64,000 bases of DNA from SG8-30 sp963710135 (GCA_963710135.1 CAVPYY010000002.1:1-64000), one strand, 5' to 3'. Shown: positions 26,610 to 35,905, numbered from the stretch's first letter. Notes: generated from the letters alone by a model not told the origin. Translations and numbers: made by a program.

Positions 26610-27452
26610 ATGACCCTCGAGACGCTGGCTGAGCACCGCAGCTTCGGGGGCATGCAGGGCTATTACCGGCATGCTTCCGGGGAGACGCGCACGCCGATGC
26701 GCTTCGCGGTCTACCTGCCGCCCGCGGCCGCGCAGGGCGCGGTGCCGGTGCTGTACTTTCTGGCGGGCCTCACCTGTACCGAGGAGAACTTCACGGTCAA
26801 GGCCGGCGCGCAGCGTCGCGCCGCCGAGCTCGGGCTGGCGCTGGTGATGCCGGATACCTCGCCGCGCGGCACCGACCTGCCGGGCGAGCACGACGCCTAC
26901 GACTTCGGCTCCGGGGCCGGCTTCTACGTGGATGCCACCGAGGCGCCGTGGTCGTCTCATTACCGGATGTATTCCTATGTGACGCGCGAGCTGCCAGCTC
27001 TCGTGGCGGCGCGCTTCCCGATCGATCCGCGCCGCGCCGGCGTGTTCGGCCACTCCATGGGAGGTCACGGTGCGCTGGTATGCGGGCTGCGCAATCCTGC
27101 GCAGTACCGCAGTGTGTCGGCGTTCGCGCCGATCTCGGCGCCGATGGACTGTCCCTGGGGCAGGAAGGCGCTGTGCGGCTACCTCGGCGAGAATCCGGCA
27201 AGCTGGCGCCAGTGGGACGCCTGCGCGCTGATCGAAGACGGCGCGCGCCTGCCGGGGCTGCTGGTCGACCAGGGCGAGGCCGACCAGTTCCTGGTCGAGC
27301 AGCTGAAGCCGGAGCGACTGGCGGCGGCCTGCACGGCGTCGGGCATTCCGCTGACGCTACGGCGCCAGCCGGGCTACGACCACTCCTACTTCTTCATCGC
27401 GAGCTTCGTGGCCGACCACCTCGACTGGCACGCCGCGCGCCTCGCGCCCTGA
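26610..27452 (+). CDS. fghA: S-formylglutathione hydrolase
   Basis: The product is 280 residues, an alpha/beta-hydrolase that releases formate and glutathione, the second step of glutathione-dependent formaldehyde oxidation. Blocks are LYFLAGLTCTEENF, DTSPRGTDLPGE and the nucleophile elbow FGHSMGGHGAL (Ser). The acid residue is in QGEADQFL and the catalytic His in GYDHSYFFIA. It starts one base after the stop codon of the dehydrogenase gene. Confidence 0.96.
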   Translation: MTLETLAEHRSFGGMQGYYRHASGETRTPMRFAVYLPPAAAQGAVPVLYFLAGLTCTEENFTVKAGAQRRAAELGLALVMPDTSPRGTDLPGEHDAYDFGSGAGFYVDATEAPWSSHYRMYSYVTRELPALVAARFPIDPRRAGVFGHSMGGHGALVCGLRNPAQYRSVSAFAPISAPMDCPWGRKALCGYLGENPASWRQWDACALIEDGARLPGLLVDQGEADQFLVEQLKPERLAAACTASGIPLTLRRQPGYDHSYFFIASFVADHLDWHAARLAP

Positions 27453-27460
27453 CCGGCCGC

Positions 27461-29251
27461 TCAGCCCTGCGCGGCCTGCTCCGCGATCCAGGCGCGCACC
27501 CGCGCCTCGAGCGTTTGCAATGGCAGCGCGCCGGCGCCGAGCACCAGGTCGTGGAAGGCGCGGATGTCGAAGCGCGGGCCGAGTGCGCGCTCGGCGTCGC
27601 TGCGGAGCTCGCGTATCTTCAGCTGCCCGATCTTGTAGGCCAGCGCCTGGCCGGGCCAGCCGATGTAGCGGTCGATTTCGTTGACGATATCGAGCTCGGA
27701 CTTCGGCGCGTTCGTCCTGAAGTAGTCGATCGCCTGCTGACGCGTCCAGCCCTTGACGTGCAGCCCGGTGTCGACGACGAGCCGCACCGCGCGCCACATG
27801 TCGTAGGTCAGGTAGCCGAATCGGTCGTACGGGTCGTCGTAGAGGCCCATCTCCACGCCGAGGCTTTCGCTGTACAGCGCCCAGCCTTCGACGAAGGCGG
27901 TGATCAGGGCATGGCGTCGAAAGGGCGGGACCCCGGAGAGTTCCTGGGCGAGCGCGACCTGCAGGTGGTGTCCCGGTACGGCCTCGTGGATCGACAGCAC
28001 CGGAATCTCGTAAGTCGGCCGCTCCTCGGGGCGGTACAGGTTCACGTAGTACCAGCCGGGCTGTAGCCCGTCGTCCGACGGCGGCCAGTAATAGGCTGTG
28101 GTCGTATCGGGCGCGATGCCTTCCGGGATGGGCCGCACACCGTAGGGCGTGCGCGGCAGCTTGCCGAACAATGGCGGCAGCAGCGGGTCGATGCGCTTGG
28201 CCATCGCCAGGTAGGCGCGAAACAGGTCGTCCGGATTGGTGTAGCGGAACTGCGGCGCAGTGCGCAGGTACTGGAGGAACTCCGCGAAGCTGCCTTCGAA
28301 GCCGACCTGCTGAATGATGGCATCCATCTCGCCGCGTATGCGCGCGACCTCGGCCAGTCCGATCTCGTGGATCTGGTCCGGGGTCAGCGAGGTCGTGGTG
28401 AAGTAGGCCGCGCGGTTGGCGTACCAGGCGCGGCCGTCCGGGGTGTCCGAAATGCCGACGCTGTCGCGCGAGGCGGGCAGGTAGCGCTCGTCGAGGAACG
28501 CCTCGAGCCGCGCGTAGGCAGGCACGACGACGTCGCTGATCGCCGCTCGCGCGTCCGCTGCCAGACGTTCACGCTCGGCAGCCGGCATCGACCCGGGCAG
28601 GTTCGCAAAGGGCCGGTAAAACGGGCTCTCCGTCGGATCGTCGACCCGCTGACGGCGCACCTGCGCGGGAACCCGTTCCATGATGACCCGCGGCTGCGTG
28701 CGTCCCTCGCGGGCGCCCGTTTCCAGCAGGGCGATCGTCTGGTCCATGTAGGCGCCGAAGGCACGCAGGCGCGCCAGCCAGTCCTGCCAGTCGGCCGGAG
28801 TCGTAAAGCTGAGGCGCTCCAGTAACTGGTGCTCGGTCTGGATGCCGCCGCGCGTGTTGATCGGGTAGAGCCAGGGCTTGAACCGGTGCTCCGCGAGGCG
28901 CTCCTCCATCTCGTGGCGGAACAGGTCGTAGTCGAGCTGGCGGGCTGGCGGCAGCGCCGCGCGGGGGATGGCGAGCAGGGCGGCGAGATCGGCCTGGTCG
29001 GCCTGATGACTGGCTTCGATGGCTGCCGGCGAGCGGTCGGGCCAGCGGTCGTTGAAGCGCTTGTCGCCGAGTGCCGAGGCCCAGGTCGGATCCTCGGCCT
29101 TGCGCCGCTCCCACTCGCGGGCGAACAGCCCGTCCAGGTCAGCGACCGGGTCGCCGGCCGCGGCCGCTGGCAGCATCGGGGTCGCGGCCGTAACTGCCGA
29201 CAGGAAAAGGAGAAAACTGCTCAGACGACGACCAAGAGACCGGCTGTTCAT
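27461..29251 (-). CDS. DUF885 family exported metallopeptidase-like protein
   Basis: The product is 596 residues from the ATG at 29251, with a signal peptide (RRLSSFLLFLSAVTAATPMLPAAAA, given here as the hydrophobic stretch about residues 8-32). The family feature HEAVPGHHLQ (near residue 430) is the zinc-binding HExxPGHH motif of DUF885, related to gluzincins. TAFVEGWALYSESLG adds the third ligand, Glu. It is likely a periplasmic carboxypeptidase or aminopeptidase; substrate is unknown. Convergent with fghA, 8 bases apart. Its 5' end is divergent from the glycine riboswitch. Confidence 0.88.
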   Translation of the reverse strand: MNSRSLGRRLSSFLLFLSAVTAATPMLPAAAAGDPVADLDGLFAREWERRKAEDPTWASALGDKRFNDRWPDRSPAAIEASHQADQADLAALLAIPRAALPPARQLDYDLFRHEMEERLAEHRFKPWLYPINTRGGIQTEHQLLERLSFTTPADWQDWLARLRAFGAYMDQTIALLETGAREGRTQPRVIMERVPAQVRRQRVDDPTESPFYRPFANLPGSMPAAERERLAADARAAISDVVVPAYARLEAFLDERYLPASRDSVGISDTPDGRAWYANRAAYFTTTSLTPDQIHEIGLAEVARIRGEMDAIIQQVGFEGSFAEFLQYLRTAPQFRYTNPDDLFRAYLAMAKRIDPLLPPLFGKLPRTPYGVRPIPEGIAPDTTTAYYWPPSDDGLQPGWYYVNLYRPEERPTYEIPVLSIHEAVPGHHLQVALAQELSGVPPFRRHALITAFVEGWALYSESLGVEMGLYDDPYDRFGYLTYDMWRAVRLVVDTGLHVKGWTRQQAIDYFRTNAPKSELDIVNEIDRYIGWPGQALAYKIGQLKIRELRSDAERALGPRFDIRAFHDLVLGAGALPLQTLEARVRAWIAEQAAQG

Positions 29252-29388
29252 GACTGTGCCCTGCGCTCCAGCTCCCGCTCCGGCCATCAATATAGTCGAT
29301 ACCGTGCGGGCGCCGGGCGGGCGACGGCGACTGAAGTTTCGTGACGGCTGCGGACGCGATAGACTGCGGGTCCCGCGACAAGACCCCG

Positions 29389-29556
29389 CCGGAGAGTCCG
29401 CGACAGCGCGGCGCCGAAGGCGCAACCCGCCCGGAAACGCTCAGGCATCAGAACGGCAGGGTCTCGCGGGCTCTGGAGAGTGGCCCCACCGGGCCCACCG
29501 AAGGGGAGCGGCACCGGGAGCAATCCCGGCACCCAATCTCTCAGGTTCACGGACAG
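29389..29556 (+). promoter_or_regulatory. Tandem glycine riboswitch upstream of gcvT
   Basis: There are two successive glycine aptamers. The first begins CCGGAGAGTCCGCGAC and includes GCCGAAGGCGCAACCCGCC and CTCAGGCATCAGAACGGCAGGG. The second begins CTCTGGAGAGTGGCC and includes CACCGAAGGGGAGC, AATCCCGGCACCCAATC and TCTCAGGTTCACGGACAGAGG. These paired GGAGAG...CCGAAGG...CTCAGG...GGACAGAGG cores are characteristic of the tandem class. A terminator follows directly, and the downstream genes encode glycine cleavage, so glycine most likely relieves termination. Confidence 0.95.
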
Positions 29557-29557
29557 A

Positions 29558-29600
29558 GGGGCGGCGGATCCATCCAGCGGGTCCGCCGCCCCTTTTTTTT
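29558..29600 (+). terminator. Expression-platform terminator of the glycine riboswitch
   Basis: An 11-bp perfect stem GGGGCGGCGGA/TCCGCCGCCCC is followed by eight T residues. It lies between the second aptamer and the gcvT start (29632), as expected for an ON-switch in which bound glycine prevents the terminator from forming. Confidence 0.93.
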
Positions 29601-29631
29601 GTGCGTCCTGCGGGTCGCGGAGATCGTCGAG

Positions 29632-30720
29632 ATGGGATTGCGGACGCCGCTTTACGAGACACATCTTGCGCAGGGTGCGCGCACCGTCGACTTCGGCGGC
29701 TGGGACATGCCGGTGCACTACGGCTCCCAGATCGACGAGCACCATGCCGTGCGCCGTGCCGCCGGCATGTTCGACGTATCCCACATGCGTGCGGTCGATC
29801 TGACCGGCGCGCGGGTGCGCGACTTCCTGCGCCACCTGCTGGCCAACGACGTGGCGCGACTGAAGGCGCACGGCAAGGCGCTCTACAGCTGCCTGCTCCG
29901 CGAGGACGGCGGCGTTCTGGACGACCTGATCGTGTATTTCCTGGCCGATGACCGCTACCGGCTGGTCGTCAACGCGGGCACTGCCGACCAGGACATCGCC
30001 TGGATCAGGGCCCACGCCGGCGCCTTCGACGTGGCGGTGGCGCCGCGGCCGGATCTCGCCATCGTCGCGGTGCAGGGTCCCGAGGCACGCCGGCTGGCGG
30101 CAACCTGCCTGCCCGAGAGCTGCCGCGAGCGCGCGCTCGAGCTCGAGGTCTTCTTCGCCACCGACTGCGGCGCCATGATGGTCGCCCGCACCGGTTACAC
30201 CGGCGAGGACGGCTTCGAAATCATCCTGCCGGCCACGGACGTCATCGGGTTCTGGGGCGCGCTGGTCGCAGCGGGCGTCAAGCCCTGTGGTCTCGGCGCG
30301 CGCGACACCCTGCGCCTGGAGGCCGGGATGAACCTGTACGGCAACGACATGGACGAGACGGTGACGCCGCTCGAGTCCGGTCTCGGCTGGACGGTGGTGC
30401 TGGACGGCGAGCGCGACTTCATCGGCAAGGCGGCGCTGGTCGCGCAGAAGGCCGCCGGCGTGCCGCGCAAGCTGGTCGGCCTGGTGCTCGAAGACCGTGG
30501 CGTGCTGCGCGCCCACCAGCGCGTGGTCGTCGCCGGTGCCGCCGACGGCGAGCTGACCAGCGGAACCTTTTCGCCGACGCTGGAGCGCTCGATCGGCCTG
30601 GCGCGCGTGCCGGCGGCAACGGGCGAGCGCGTCGAAGTGGACATCCGCGGCCGGCTGCTGCCGGCCCGGGTGGTCAAGCCGCCCTTCGTGCGTCACGGCA
30701 AGGCCGTCATCGACATCTAG
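29632..30720 (+). CDS. gcvT: Glycine cleavage system T protein (aminomethyltransferase)
   Basis: The product is 362 residues from the ATG at 29632, behind GGAG. GcvT moves the methylene group from the H-protein arm to tetrahydrofolate and releases ammonia. Blocks are RTPLYETHLAQGARTVDFGGWDMPVHY, FDVSHM, ARTGYTGEDGFEII (folate site) and LRLEAGMNLYGNDMDE. It is first in the riboswitch-controlled order gcvT-gcvH-gcvPA-gcvPB. Confidence 0.97.
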   Translation: MGLRTPLYETHLAQGARTVDFGGWDMPVHYGSQIDEHHAVRRAAGMFDVSHMRAVDLTGARVRDFLRHLLANDVARLKAHGKALYSCLLREDGGVLDDLIVYFLADDRYRLVVNAGTADQDIAWIRAHAGAFDVAVAPRPDLAIVAVQGPEARRLAATCLPESCRERALELEVFFATDCGAMMVARTGYTGEDGFEIILPATDVIGFWGALVAAGVKPCGLGARDTLRLEAGMNLYGNDMDETVTPLESGLGWTVVLDGERDFIGKAALVAQKAAGVPRKLVGLVLEDRGVLRAHQRVVVAGAADGELTSGTFSPTLERSIGLARVPAATGERVEVDIRGRLLPARVVKPPFVRHGKAVIDI

Positions 30721-30764
30721 ACCGTCATCAGAAAGTCCGTTCGAGCAGAGCGGGGGAGCAACAC

Positions 30765-31157
30765 ATGAGCAACGTACCGGCAGACCTGCGTTACACGAAG
30801 AGCCACGAATGGGTGCGCGTGCTGCCCGATGGCAGCGTCGAGATCGGCATCACCGACCACGCGCAGGACGCGCTCGGCGACCTCGTGTTCGTCGAGGTGC
30901 CCGAGGCAGGCCGCGAGATGGCGGCGGGGGACACCTTCGCCGTGGTGGAATCGGTGAAGGCGGCATCGGACGTCTACTGTCCGATCGCCGGTGAGGTGCT
31001 GGCCGGCAACGACGCGCTGGCCACGCAGCCGGAGCTGGTGAACCAGGATCCGTTCGGCCAGGGGTGGATTGCGCGAATCAAGCCAGCCACTCCCGACGAA
31101 GTAACGAGTCTGCTGGACGCACAGCAGTACGCGGCGGAGCTCGCCGCCAGGGACTGA
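30765..31157 (+). CDS. gcvH: Glycine cleavage system H protein
   Basis: The product is 130 residues. The H protein carries the aminomethyl group on lipoyl-lysine. The lipoylation site is Lys65 in VVESVKAASDVYCPI. KSHEWVRV near the N-terminus and GWIARIKPA near the C-terminus are family marks. It lies 44 bases after gcvT with a GGGGGAGC ribosome-binding site. Confidence 0.98.
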   Translation: MSNVPADLRYTKSHEWVRVLPDGSVEIGITDHAQDALGDLVFVEVPEAGREMAAGDTFAVVESVKAASDVYCPIAGEVLAGNDALATQPELVNQDPFGQGWIARIKPATPDEVTSLLDAQQYAAELAARD

Positions 31158-31184
31158 GCCCGCAAGGACCGGAGGACGACACAC

Positions 31185-32558
31185 ATGGCATACATCCCGC
31201 ACACCGACGAAGACGTCCGGGCGATGCTCGAAACCATCGGCGCGCCGGGCATCGACGCGCTGTTCGACGAGATCCCGGCCGCGCTCAAGATCGACTCGCT
31301 GGCCGGCGTGCCGGCGGCCCTGTCCGAGATGGAGGTGGGCCGGCTGATGGCGGAGCGCGCCGCGCGCGACGGACGGCCGCTCAACTTCATCGGCGCGGGG
31401 GCCTATGAGCACCACATTCCCGCCCCGGTGTGGTCGATCACCACGCGTGGCGAGATCTACAGCGCCTACACCCCGTACCAGGCGGAAGCCAGCCAGGGCA
31501 CGCTGCAGGCGATCTACGAGTACCAGACCATGATTGCCGGCCTGACCGGCATGGAGGTCTCGAATGCCTCGCTCTATGACGGCGCCTCGGCGCTGGCCGA
31601 AGCCTGCCTGATGGCGGTGCGGGCGAATCGCAAGTCGAAGTCCTCGCGGATCCTGGTGCCGCGCAACGTCAACCCGACCTACGTGCAGTGCACGGAGGCG
31701 ATCGCCGCGACCCAGGGCGTGACGCTCGAGATCCTGCCCTACGATTCCCGGACCGGGCGCACGGTCATTTCCGCACTCGCCGGGTATGCCGACCAGGACA
31801 TCACGGCGGTCGTGCTGCAGCAGCCGGACTTCTTCGGGCAGCTGGAAGAGGTCGATGAGATCACCGACTGGGCGCACGCCAAGGGCGCGCTGATGATCGC
31901 CGTGGTCAACCCGACGTCCTTGGCGCTGCTCAAGCCGCCCGGCGAATGGGGCAGCAAGGGTGTCGACATCGCTTGTGGTGAGGGGCAGCCGCTCGGCGTC
32001 CCGCTCTCCTCCGGCGGACCTTACTTCGGCTTCCTGGCTACCCGGATGGAGCACGTCCGGCAGATGCCCGGGCGCATCGTGGGCCGCACCGTGGACCTGG
32101 ATGGACGCCCGGGTTTCACTCTGACGCTGCAGGCGCGCGAGCAGCACATCCGTCGCGGCAAGGCCACCTCCAACATCTGCACCAACCAGGGCCTGTTGAT
32201 GACCGCGGCGACCATCTACATGGCGTTGCTCGGTCCCGTCGGTCTCGCGCGGGTGGCGAGCGCCTGCATGGCGCGCACGCAGGAACTGGTGGGGGCCCTC
32301 GAGCGGGTCAAGGGCGTACGCGTCGCATTCGAAGGCGCGCGTTTCCATGAGGCGGTCATCCGCCTCGACCGGCCGGTCGGGCCGGTGCTCGACGCGCTCG
32401 CGCAGCGGGGCATCGTCGGCGGCTACGATCTCGGGCGCCATTATCCCGAGCTCGGCAACGCGCTGCTGGTATGCGCCACCGAGACCCGCACCAGCGAAGA
32501 CATCACGCGCTACGCGGCCGCGCTGGGCGAGGCGCTGACCCGCGCCGCGGCCGCCTGA
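31185..32558 (+). CDS. gcvPA: Glycine dehydrogenase (decarboxylating) subunit 1
   Basis: The product is 457 residues, the N-terminal half of the split, two-gene form of P protein. It pairs with GcvPB to decarboxylate glycine with pyridoxal phosphate. Blocks are YIPHTDEDVRAMLETIG, FIGAGAYEHHIPAPVW, TPYQAEASQGTLQ and ICTNQGLLMTAATIYMALLG. The split form is found in many Gram-positives and archaea and in some gammaproteobacteria; E. coli has a single fused gcvP. Confidence 0.96.
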   Translation: MAYIPHTDEDVRAMLETIGAPGIDALFDEIPAALKIDSLAGVPAALSEMEVGRLMAERAARDGRPLNFIGAGAYEHHIPAPVWSITTRGEIYSAYTPYQAEASQGTLQAIYEYQTMIAGLTGMEVSNASLYDGASALAEACLMAVRANRKSKSSRILVPRNVNPTYVQCTEAIAATQGVTLEILPYDSRTGRTVISALAGYADQDITAVVLQQPDFFGQLEEVDEITDWAHAKGALMIAVVNPTSLALLKPPGEWGSKGVDIACGEGQPLGVPLSSGGPYFGFLATRMEHVRQMPGRIVGRTVDLDGRPGFTLTLQAREQHIRRGKATSNICTNQGLLMTAATIYMALLGPVGLARVASACMARTQELVGALERVKGVRVAFEGARFHEAVIRLDRPVGPVLDALAQRGIVGGYDLGRHYPELGNALLVCATETRTSEDITRYAAALGEALTRAAAA

Positions 32559-32568
32559 GGAGCACATC

Positions 32569-34038
32569 ATGCAGACCCGCGAACCGCTGATCTTCGACAT
32601 TTCGCGTCCCGGACGCGCCGCCACCTCGCAGCAGCCGCCGGAGCCGCCGGTCGTGGCGGAGGTGCCCGAGCACCTGCGCCGGCGCCGGCCGCCGCTGTTG
32701 CCGGAAGTCTCAGAGTTGCAGGCCGTCCGCCACTACACGCGTCTGTCGCAGCTCAACTTCAGCATCGATACGAACTTCTATCCGCTCGGCTCGTGCACGA
32801 TGAAGTACAACCCGAAGGCGTGCAACAGCTACGCGATGCTGCCCGAGTTCCTGGGCCGTCATCCGCTGTCACCGGCCTCGACCGGCCAGGGATTCCTGGC
32901 CTGCATGTTCGAGCTGCAGGAGATGCTCAAGGAAGTGACCGGCATGAAGGCCGTGTCGCTGACGCCGATGGCCGGCGCACAGGGCGAGTTCGCGGGTGTC
33001 GCCATGATCCGCGCCTATCACCGCTCGCGCGGCGATCTCGCGCGCAACGAGATCATCGTGCCCGAGGCCGCGCACGGCACGAACCCGGCGACCGCCACGA
33101 TGTGCGGCATGAAGGTCCGCGAGATTCCCTGCGGCGCCGATGGCGACGTCGACCTCGCCGCCCTGAAGGCGGCGGTCGGCCCGAACACGGCGGGCATCAT
33201 GCTCACCAATCCGAGCACGCTCGGCGTATTCGAGCGCAGCATCATGGAGATCGCCAAGGTCGTCCATGGCGCGGGCGGGCTGCTGTACTACGACGGCGCC
33301 AACCTCAACGCGATCCTCGGCAAGGTGCGTCCGGGCGACATGGGCTTCGACGTCATCCACATGAACCTGCACAAGACGTTCTCCACGCCGCATGGCGGCG
33401 GCGGGCCGGGCTCGGGTGCGGTCGGCGTATCGGACCGGCTGAAGCCGTTCATGCCCATTCCCGTCGTCGGCCGCGAGGATGACGGCTATCGCTGGCTCGA
33501 GGAGCGCGACCTGCCGCAGTCCATCGGCAGGCTGTCCGGCTTCATGGGCAACGCGGGCGTGCTGCTGCGCGCCTATGTCTACATGCGCATCCTCGGCCGT
33601 GAGGGCATGCGTCGGGTCGCCGAGTACTCGACGCTGAACGCCAACTACCTGATGGCGCGCCTGAAGGCGGCCGGTTTCGACGCGGCCTATCCCACGCGGC
33701 GCGCCAGCCACGAGTTCATCCTGACCATGAAGCGCCAGGCCAAGGACCACGACGTCACCGCCATGGACTTCGCCAAGCGGCTGCTCGACTACGGCTATCA
33801 CGCCCCGACGACCTACTTCCCGCTGCTGGTGCCGGAGTGCCTGCTGATCGAGCCCACCGAGACCGAGTCGAAAGAGGAGCTGGATGGCTTCGTCGAGGCC
33901 ATGATCGCGATCAAGGCCGAAGCCGAAACCGACGCCGCCAAGGTGAAGGGAGCGCCCTACACCACGCCGGTGCGGCGGCTCGACGACGTGCGTGCGGCCA
34001 AGCAGCTCGATCTCACCTGGAAACCGGCCGCCGCATGA
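32569..34038 (+). CDS. gcvPB: Glycine dehydrogenase (decarboxylating) subunit 2
   Basis: The product is 489 residues and carries the PLP-binding lysine, Lys269, in MNLHKTFSTPHGGGGPGSG. Other blocks are SWTPLGSCTMKYNPK-like FYPLGSCTMKYNP and FELQEMLKEVTGMKAVSL. It lies 10 bases after gcvPA. Its stop codon overlaps the start of dgkA (ATGA, 34035-34038). Confidence 0.97.
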   Translation: MQTREPLIFDISRPGRAATSQQPPEPPVVAEVPEHLRRRRPPLLPEVSELQAVRHYTRLSQLNFSIDTNFYPLGSCTMKYNPKACNSYAMLPEFLGRHPLSPASTGQGFLACMFELQEMLKEVTGMKAVSLTPMAGAQGEFAGVAMIRAYHRSRGDLARNEIIVPEAAHGTNPATATMCGMKVREIPCGADGDVDLAALKAAVGPNTAGIMLTNPSTLGVFERSIMEIAKVVHGAGGLLYYDGANLNAILGKVRPGDMGFDVIHMNLHKTFSTPHGGGGPGSGAVGVSDRLKPFMPIPVVGREDDGYRWLEERDLPQSIGRLSGFMGNAGVLLRAYVYMRILGREGMRRVAEYSTLNANYLMARLKAAGFDAAYPTRRASHEFILTMKRQAKDHDVTAMDFAKRLLDYGYHAPTTYFPLLVPECLLIEPTETESKEELDGFVEAMIAIKAEAETDAAKVKGAPYTTPVRRLDDVRAAKQLDLTWKPAAA

Positions 34039-34404
34039 ATACCGGCCGGGTCAAGCCGACGGGCCTGACGCGCATCTTCAATGCGTTCGGCAATACTTGG
34101 CGAGGACTGCTCGGCGCCTGGCGTGAGGAGGCCGCGTTCCGCCAGGAATGCGCACTCGCGGTGGTGGTGATCCCGCTGGGGCTGTGGCTCGGGACCAATG
34201 GGATCGAGCGTGCGCTGCTGGTCGGGCCCGATGATCCTGGTGCTGATCGTCGAGTTGCTGAACAGCGCGGTGGAGGCGGCGATCGACCGCATCGGCGCGG
34301 AGCGGCACACGCTCTCGGGGCTGGCCAAGGACCTCGGCTCGGCCGCGGTGTTCGCGTCGTTCGTGCTGCTCGGCGTCAACTGGCTGCTCGTCCTCTGGCC
34401 GTAA
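34035..34404 (+). CDS. dgkA: Diacylglycerol kinase (apparent frameshift)
   Basis: DgkA is a small trimeric inner-membrane kinase that recycles diacylglycerol. The N-terminal half reads GLTRIFNAFGNTWRGLLGAW and AAFRQECALAVVVIPLGLWLG. One extra G near 34229, just before MILVLIVELLNSAVEAAIDR, breaks the frame. That second segment contains the active-site E-x-x-N-S-A-x-E. The C-terminal helix ends with LLGVNWLLVLWP. Corrected length is 122 residues, as in E. coli. It is translationally coupled to gcvPB, an unusual partner. Confidence 0.92.
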
Positions 34405-34410
34405 CCCCCT

Positions 34411-34520
34411 GGGGACTGTCCCATCGGGGACTGTGATGCGCACGCGGCGGGGACTGTCCCCGCAGGGGACTGTCCCTGATGCGGCACAGAGCCGGGGACT
34501 GTCCGCAGGGGACTGTCCCC
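34411..34520. repeat. GGGGACTGTCCCC palindromes (module A, second locus)
   Basis: At least five complete or partial A palindromes begin 6 bases after the dgkA stop codon and fill the first part of the 560-base gap before the PfkB-family gene. The pairing with GCA linkers is the same as at 12812-12924. Confidence 0.85.
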
Positions 34521-34569
34521 TCCAGGCTCTTTGCCACCGGTGAAGGCATCCCGCGGAACGGTCGCGACT

Positions 34570-34660
34570 GCGCGGGTCTCTCTACTCCTGTAGAGCCTCT
34601 TGCTCGCTCCGGCAAGCCAAAAGTCGCTCGCAAGAGGCCTACAGTCGTCCTCGACCCGCG
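34570..34660. repeat. Hairpin repeat module B, copy 4
   Basis: A single copy, 91 bases. The left inner arm CTCTTGC and right inner arm GCAAGAG both differ from the CTCTCGC/GCGAGAG of copies 1 and 2, so pairing is kept. The CTGTAG/CTACAG pair and GCGCGGG end are conserved. It is preceded by CGCGGAACGGTCGCGACT, matching the approach to copy 1. Confidence 0.9.
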
Positions 34661-34722
34661 GGGACTGGCACCGCAGCCTCAAGGCTCCTTGCGGCACGGC
34701 CGTGCCAGCGGTGCCTGTCCCC
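34660..34722. repeat. Palindromic repeat module D, copy 2 (inverted)
   Basis: A 63-base unit with ends GGGGACTGGCACCGC and GCGGTGCCTGTCCCC. It is the reverse-oriented counterpart of the unit at 13505-13567. It abuts the B copy directly, whereas in the first locus D lies beyond C. Confidence 0.85.
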
Positions 34723-34762
34723 TCCGTATCTAGGCTCAACGAATCAGGCGAAAGCGCCGCAG

Positions 34763-34852
34763 GCGGGCGGAGACGACCGTGGCCCCTTCCGCAGTGAGTT
34801 TGGCTTCCCGAACGGAGGAAGGGGCCACGGAAGTAGGGAGCCCGCCGGGCAC
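34763..34852. repeat. Hairpin repeat module C, copy 2
   Basis: A 90-base copy differing from 13411-13500 at two positions only. The arms are CCGTGGCCCCTTCC (34777-34790) and GGAAGGGGCCACGG (34817-34830). The following 114 bases to the next start codon contain no repeat or gene that I recognise. Confidence 0.92.
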
Positions 34853-34966
34853 GACGCGGACTCCGGGAACCCCAGGCGGCGGCCACGGGCCCATCGGCAG
34901 GCTCGCTGGCGGATAAGCGGTGCGGCGGGTAAGGTTGCGCGTCGACTGCGACGCTTAGGAGTCTCG

Positions 34967-35902
34967 ATGACGGCGCTGATCTGCGGTTCGCTGGCCTACG
35001 ACACGGTCATGGTCTTCCCGGGCCGGTTCAAGGACCACATTCTTCCCGACCGCATCCATATGCTGAACGTGTCGTTCCTGGCCCCCAAGCTGACGCGTTA
35101 CTTCGGCGGCTGCGCCGGCAACATCGCCTACAACCTCAAGCTGCTCGGCGGCGAGGGGCTGGCCTGCGGCGCGGTGGGGCATGACTTCGGTCCCTACGCG
35201 CGCTGGATGGCCGACAATGGCCTGTCCGGCGAATTCGTCAACGTGCTGGAGGACGAGTACACCGCGCAGGCCTACATCACCACGGATCTCGACGACAACC
35301 AGATCACCGCATTTCATCCCGGCGCGATGAACCGGTCGCAGTCGGTCGCCGTGCCGCGGGACGCGGGCGTCAGCATCGGGATCCTCGCACCGGACGGCCG
35401 CGACGGCATGATCACGCACGCCGCGCAGTTCGCCGACGCCGGCATCCCCTTCATCTTCGATCCTGGACAGGCCATGCCGCTGTTCAGCCAGGCAGATTTC
35501 TCGGCCTTCCTGGAACAGGCGGCGTGGATCACGGTCAATGACTACGAGGGACAGCTGCTGCAGGAGCGTCTCGGTCTGTCGCCCGCCGAGATTGCCGCCC
35601 GGGTGCGGGCCTACATCGTGACGCGTGGCGCGGAGGGGTCGGTCATTCACGCACAGGGCAAGACTTTCGAGGTACCGGCGGTGCGCGCCGAGCGGGTGGT
35701 GGATCCGACCGGCTGCGGCGACGCCTACCGCGCCGGATTGCTGTATGGGCTCATGAACGACATCGACTGGCCCACCACGGGCCGGATCGCGTCGCTGCTG
35801 GGCGCCATCAAGATCGCGCACTCCGGCACGCAGCACCACCGGTTCACGCTGGGTGAGTTCGGCGATCGCTTCAACGCCGCCTTTGGTTACAGGTTCACCT
35901 GA
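34967..35902 (+). CDS. PfkB-family carbohydrate/nucleoside kinase
   Basis: The product is 311 residues with AGGAG before the ATG. Family features are ICGSLAYDTVMVFPGRF, YFGGCAGNIAYNLKLLGGE and the phosphate-binding block VVDPTGCGDAYRAGLLYG, which has the catalytic Asp (GCGD). The closest described subfamily is adenosine-kinase-like, but the substrate (adenosine, fructose, ribose) cannot be told from the motifs. It follows the second repeat cluster and precedes the double protease. Confidence 0.9.
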   Translation: MTALICGSLAYDTVMVFPGRFKDHILPDRIHMLNVSFLAPKLTRYFGGCAGNIAYNLKLLGGEGLACGAVGHDFGPYARWMADNGLSGEFVNVLEDEYTAQAYITTDLDDNQITAFHPGAMNRSQSVAVPRDAGVSIGILAPDGRDGMITHAAQFADAGIPFIFDPGQAMPLFSQADFSAFLEQAAWITVNDYEGQLLQERLGLSPAEIAARVRAYIVTRGAEGSVIHAQGKTFEVPAVRAERVVDPTGCGDAYRAGLLYGLMNDIDWPTTGRIASLLGAIKIAHSGTQHHRFTLGEFGDRFNAAFGYRFT

Positions 35903-35905
35903 TTC

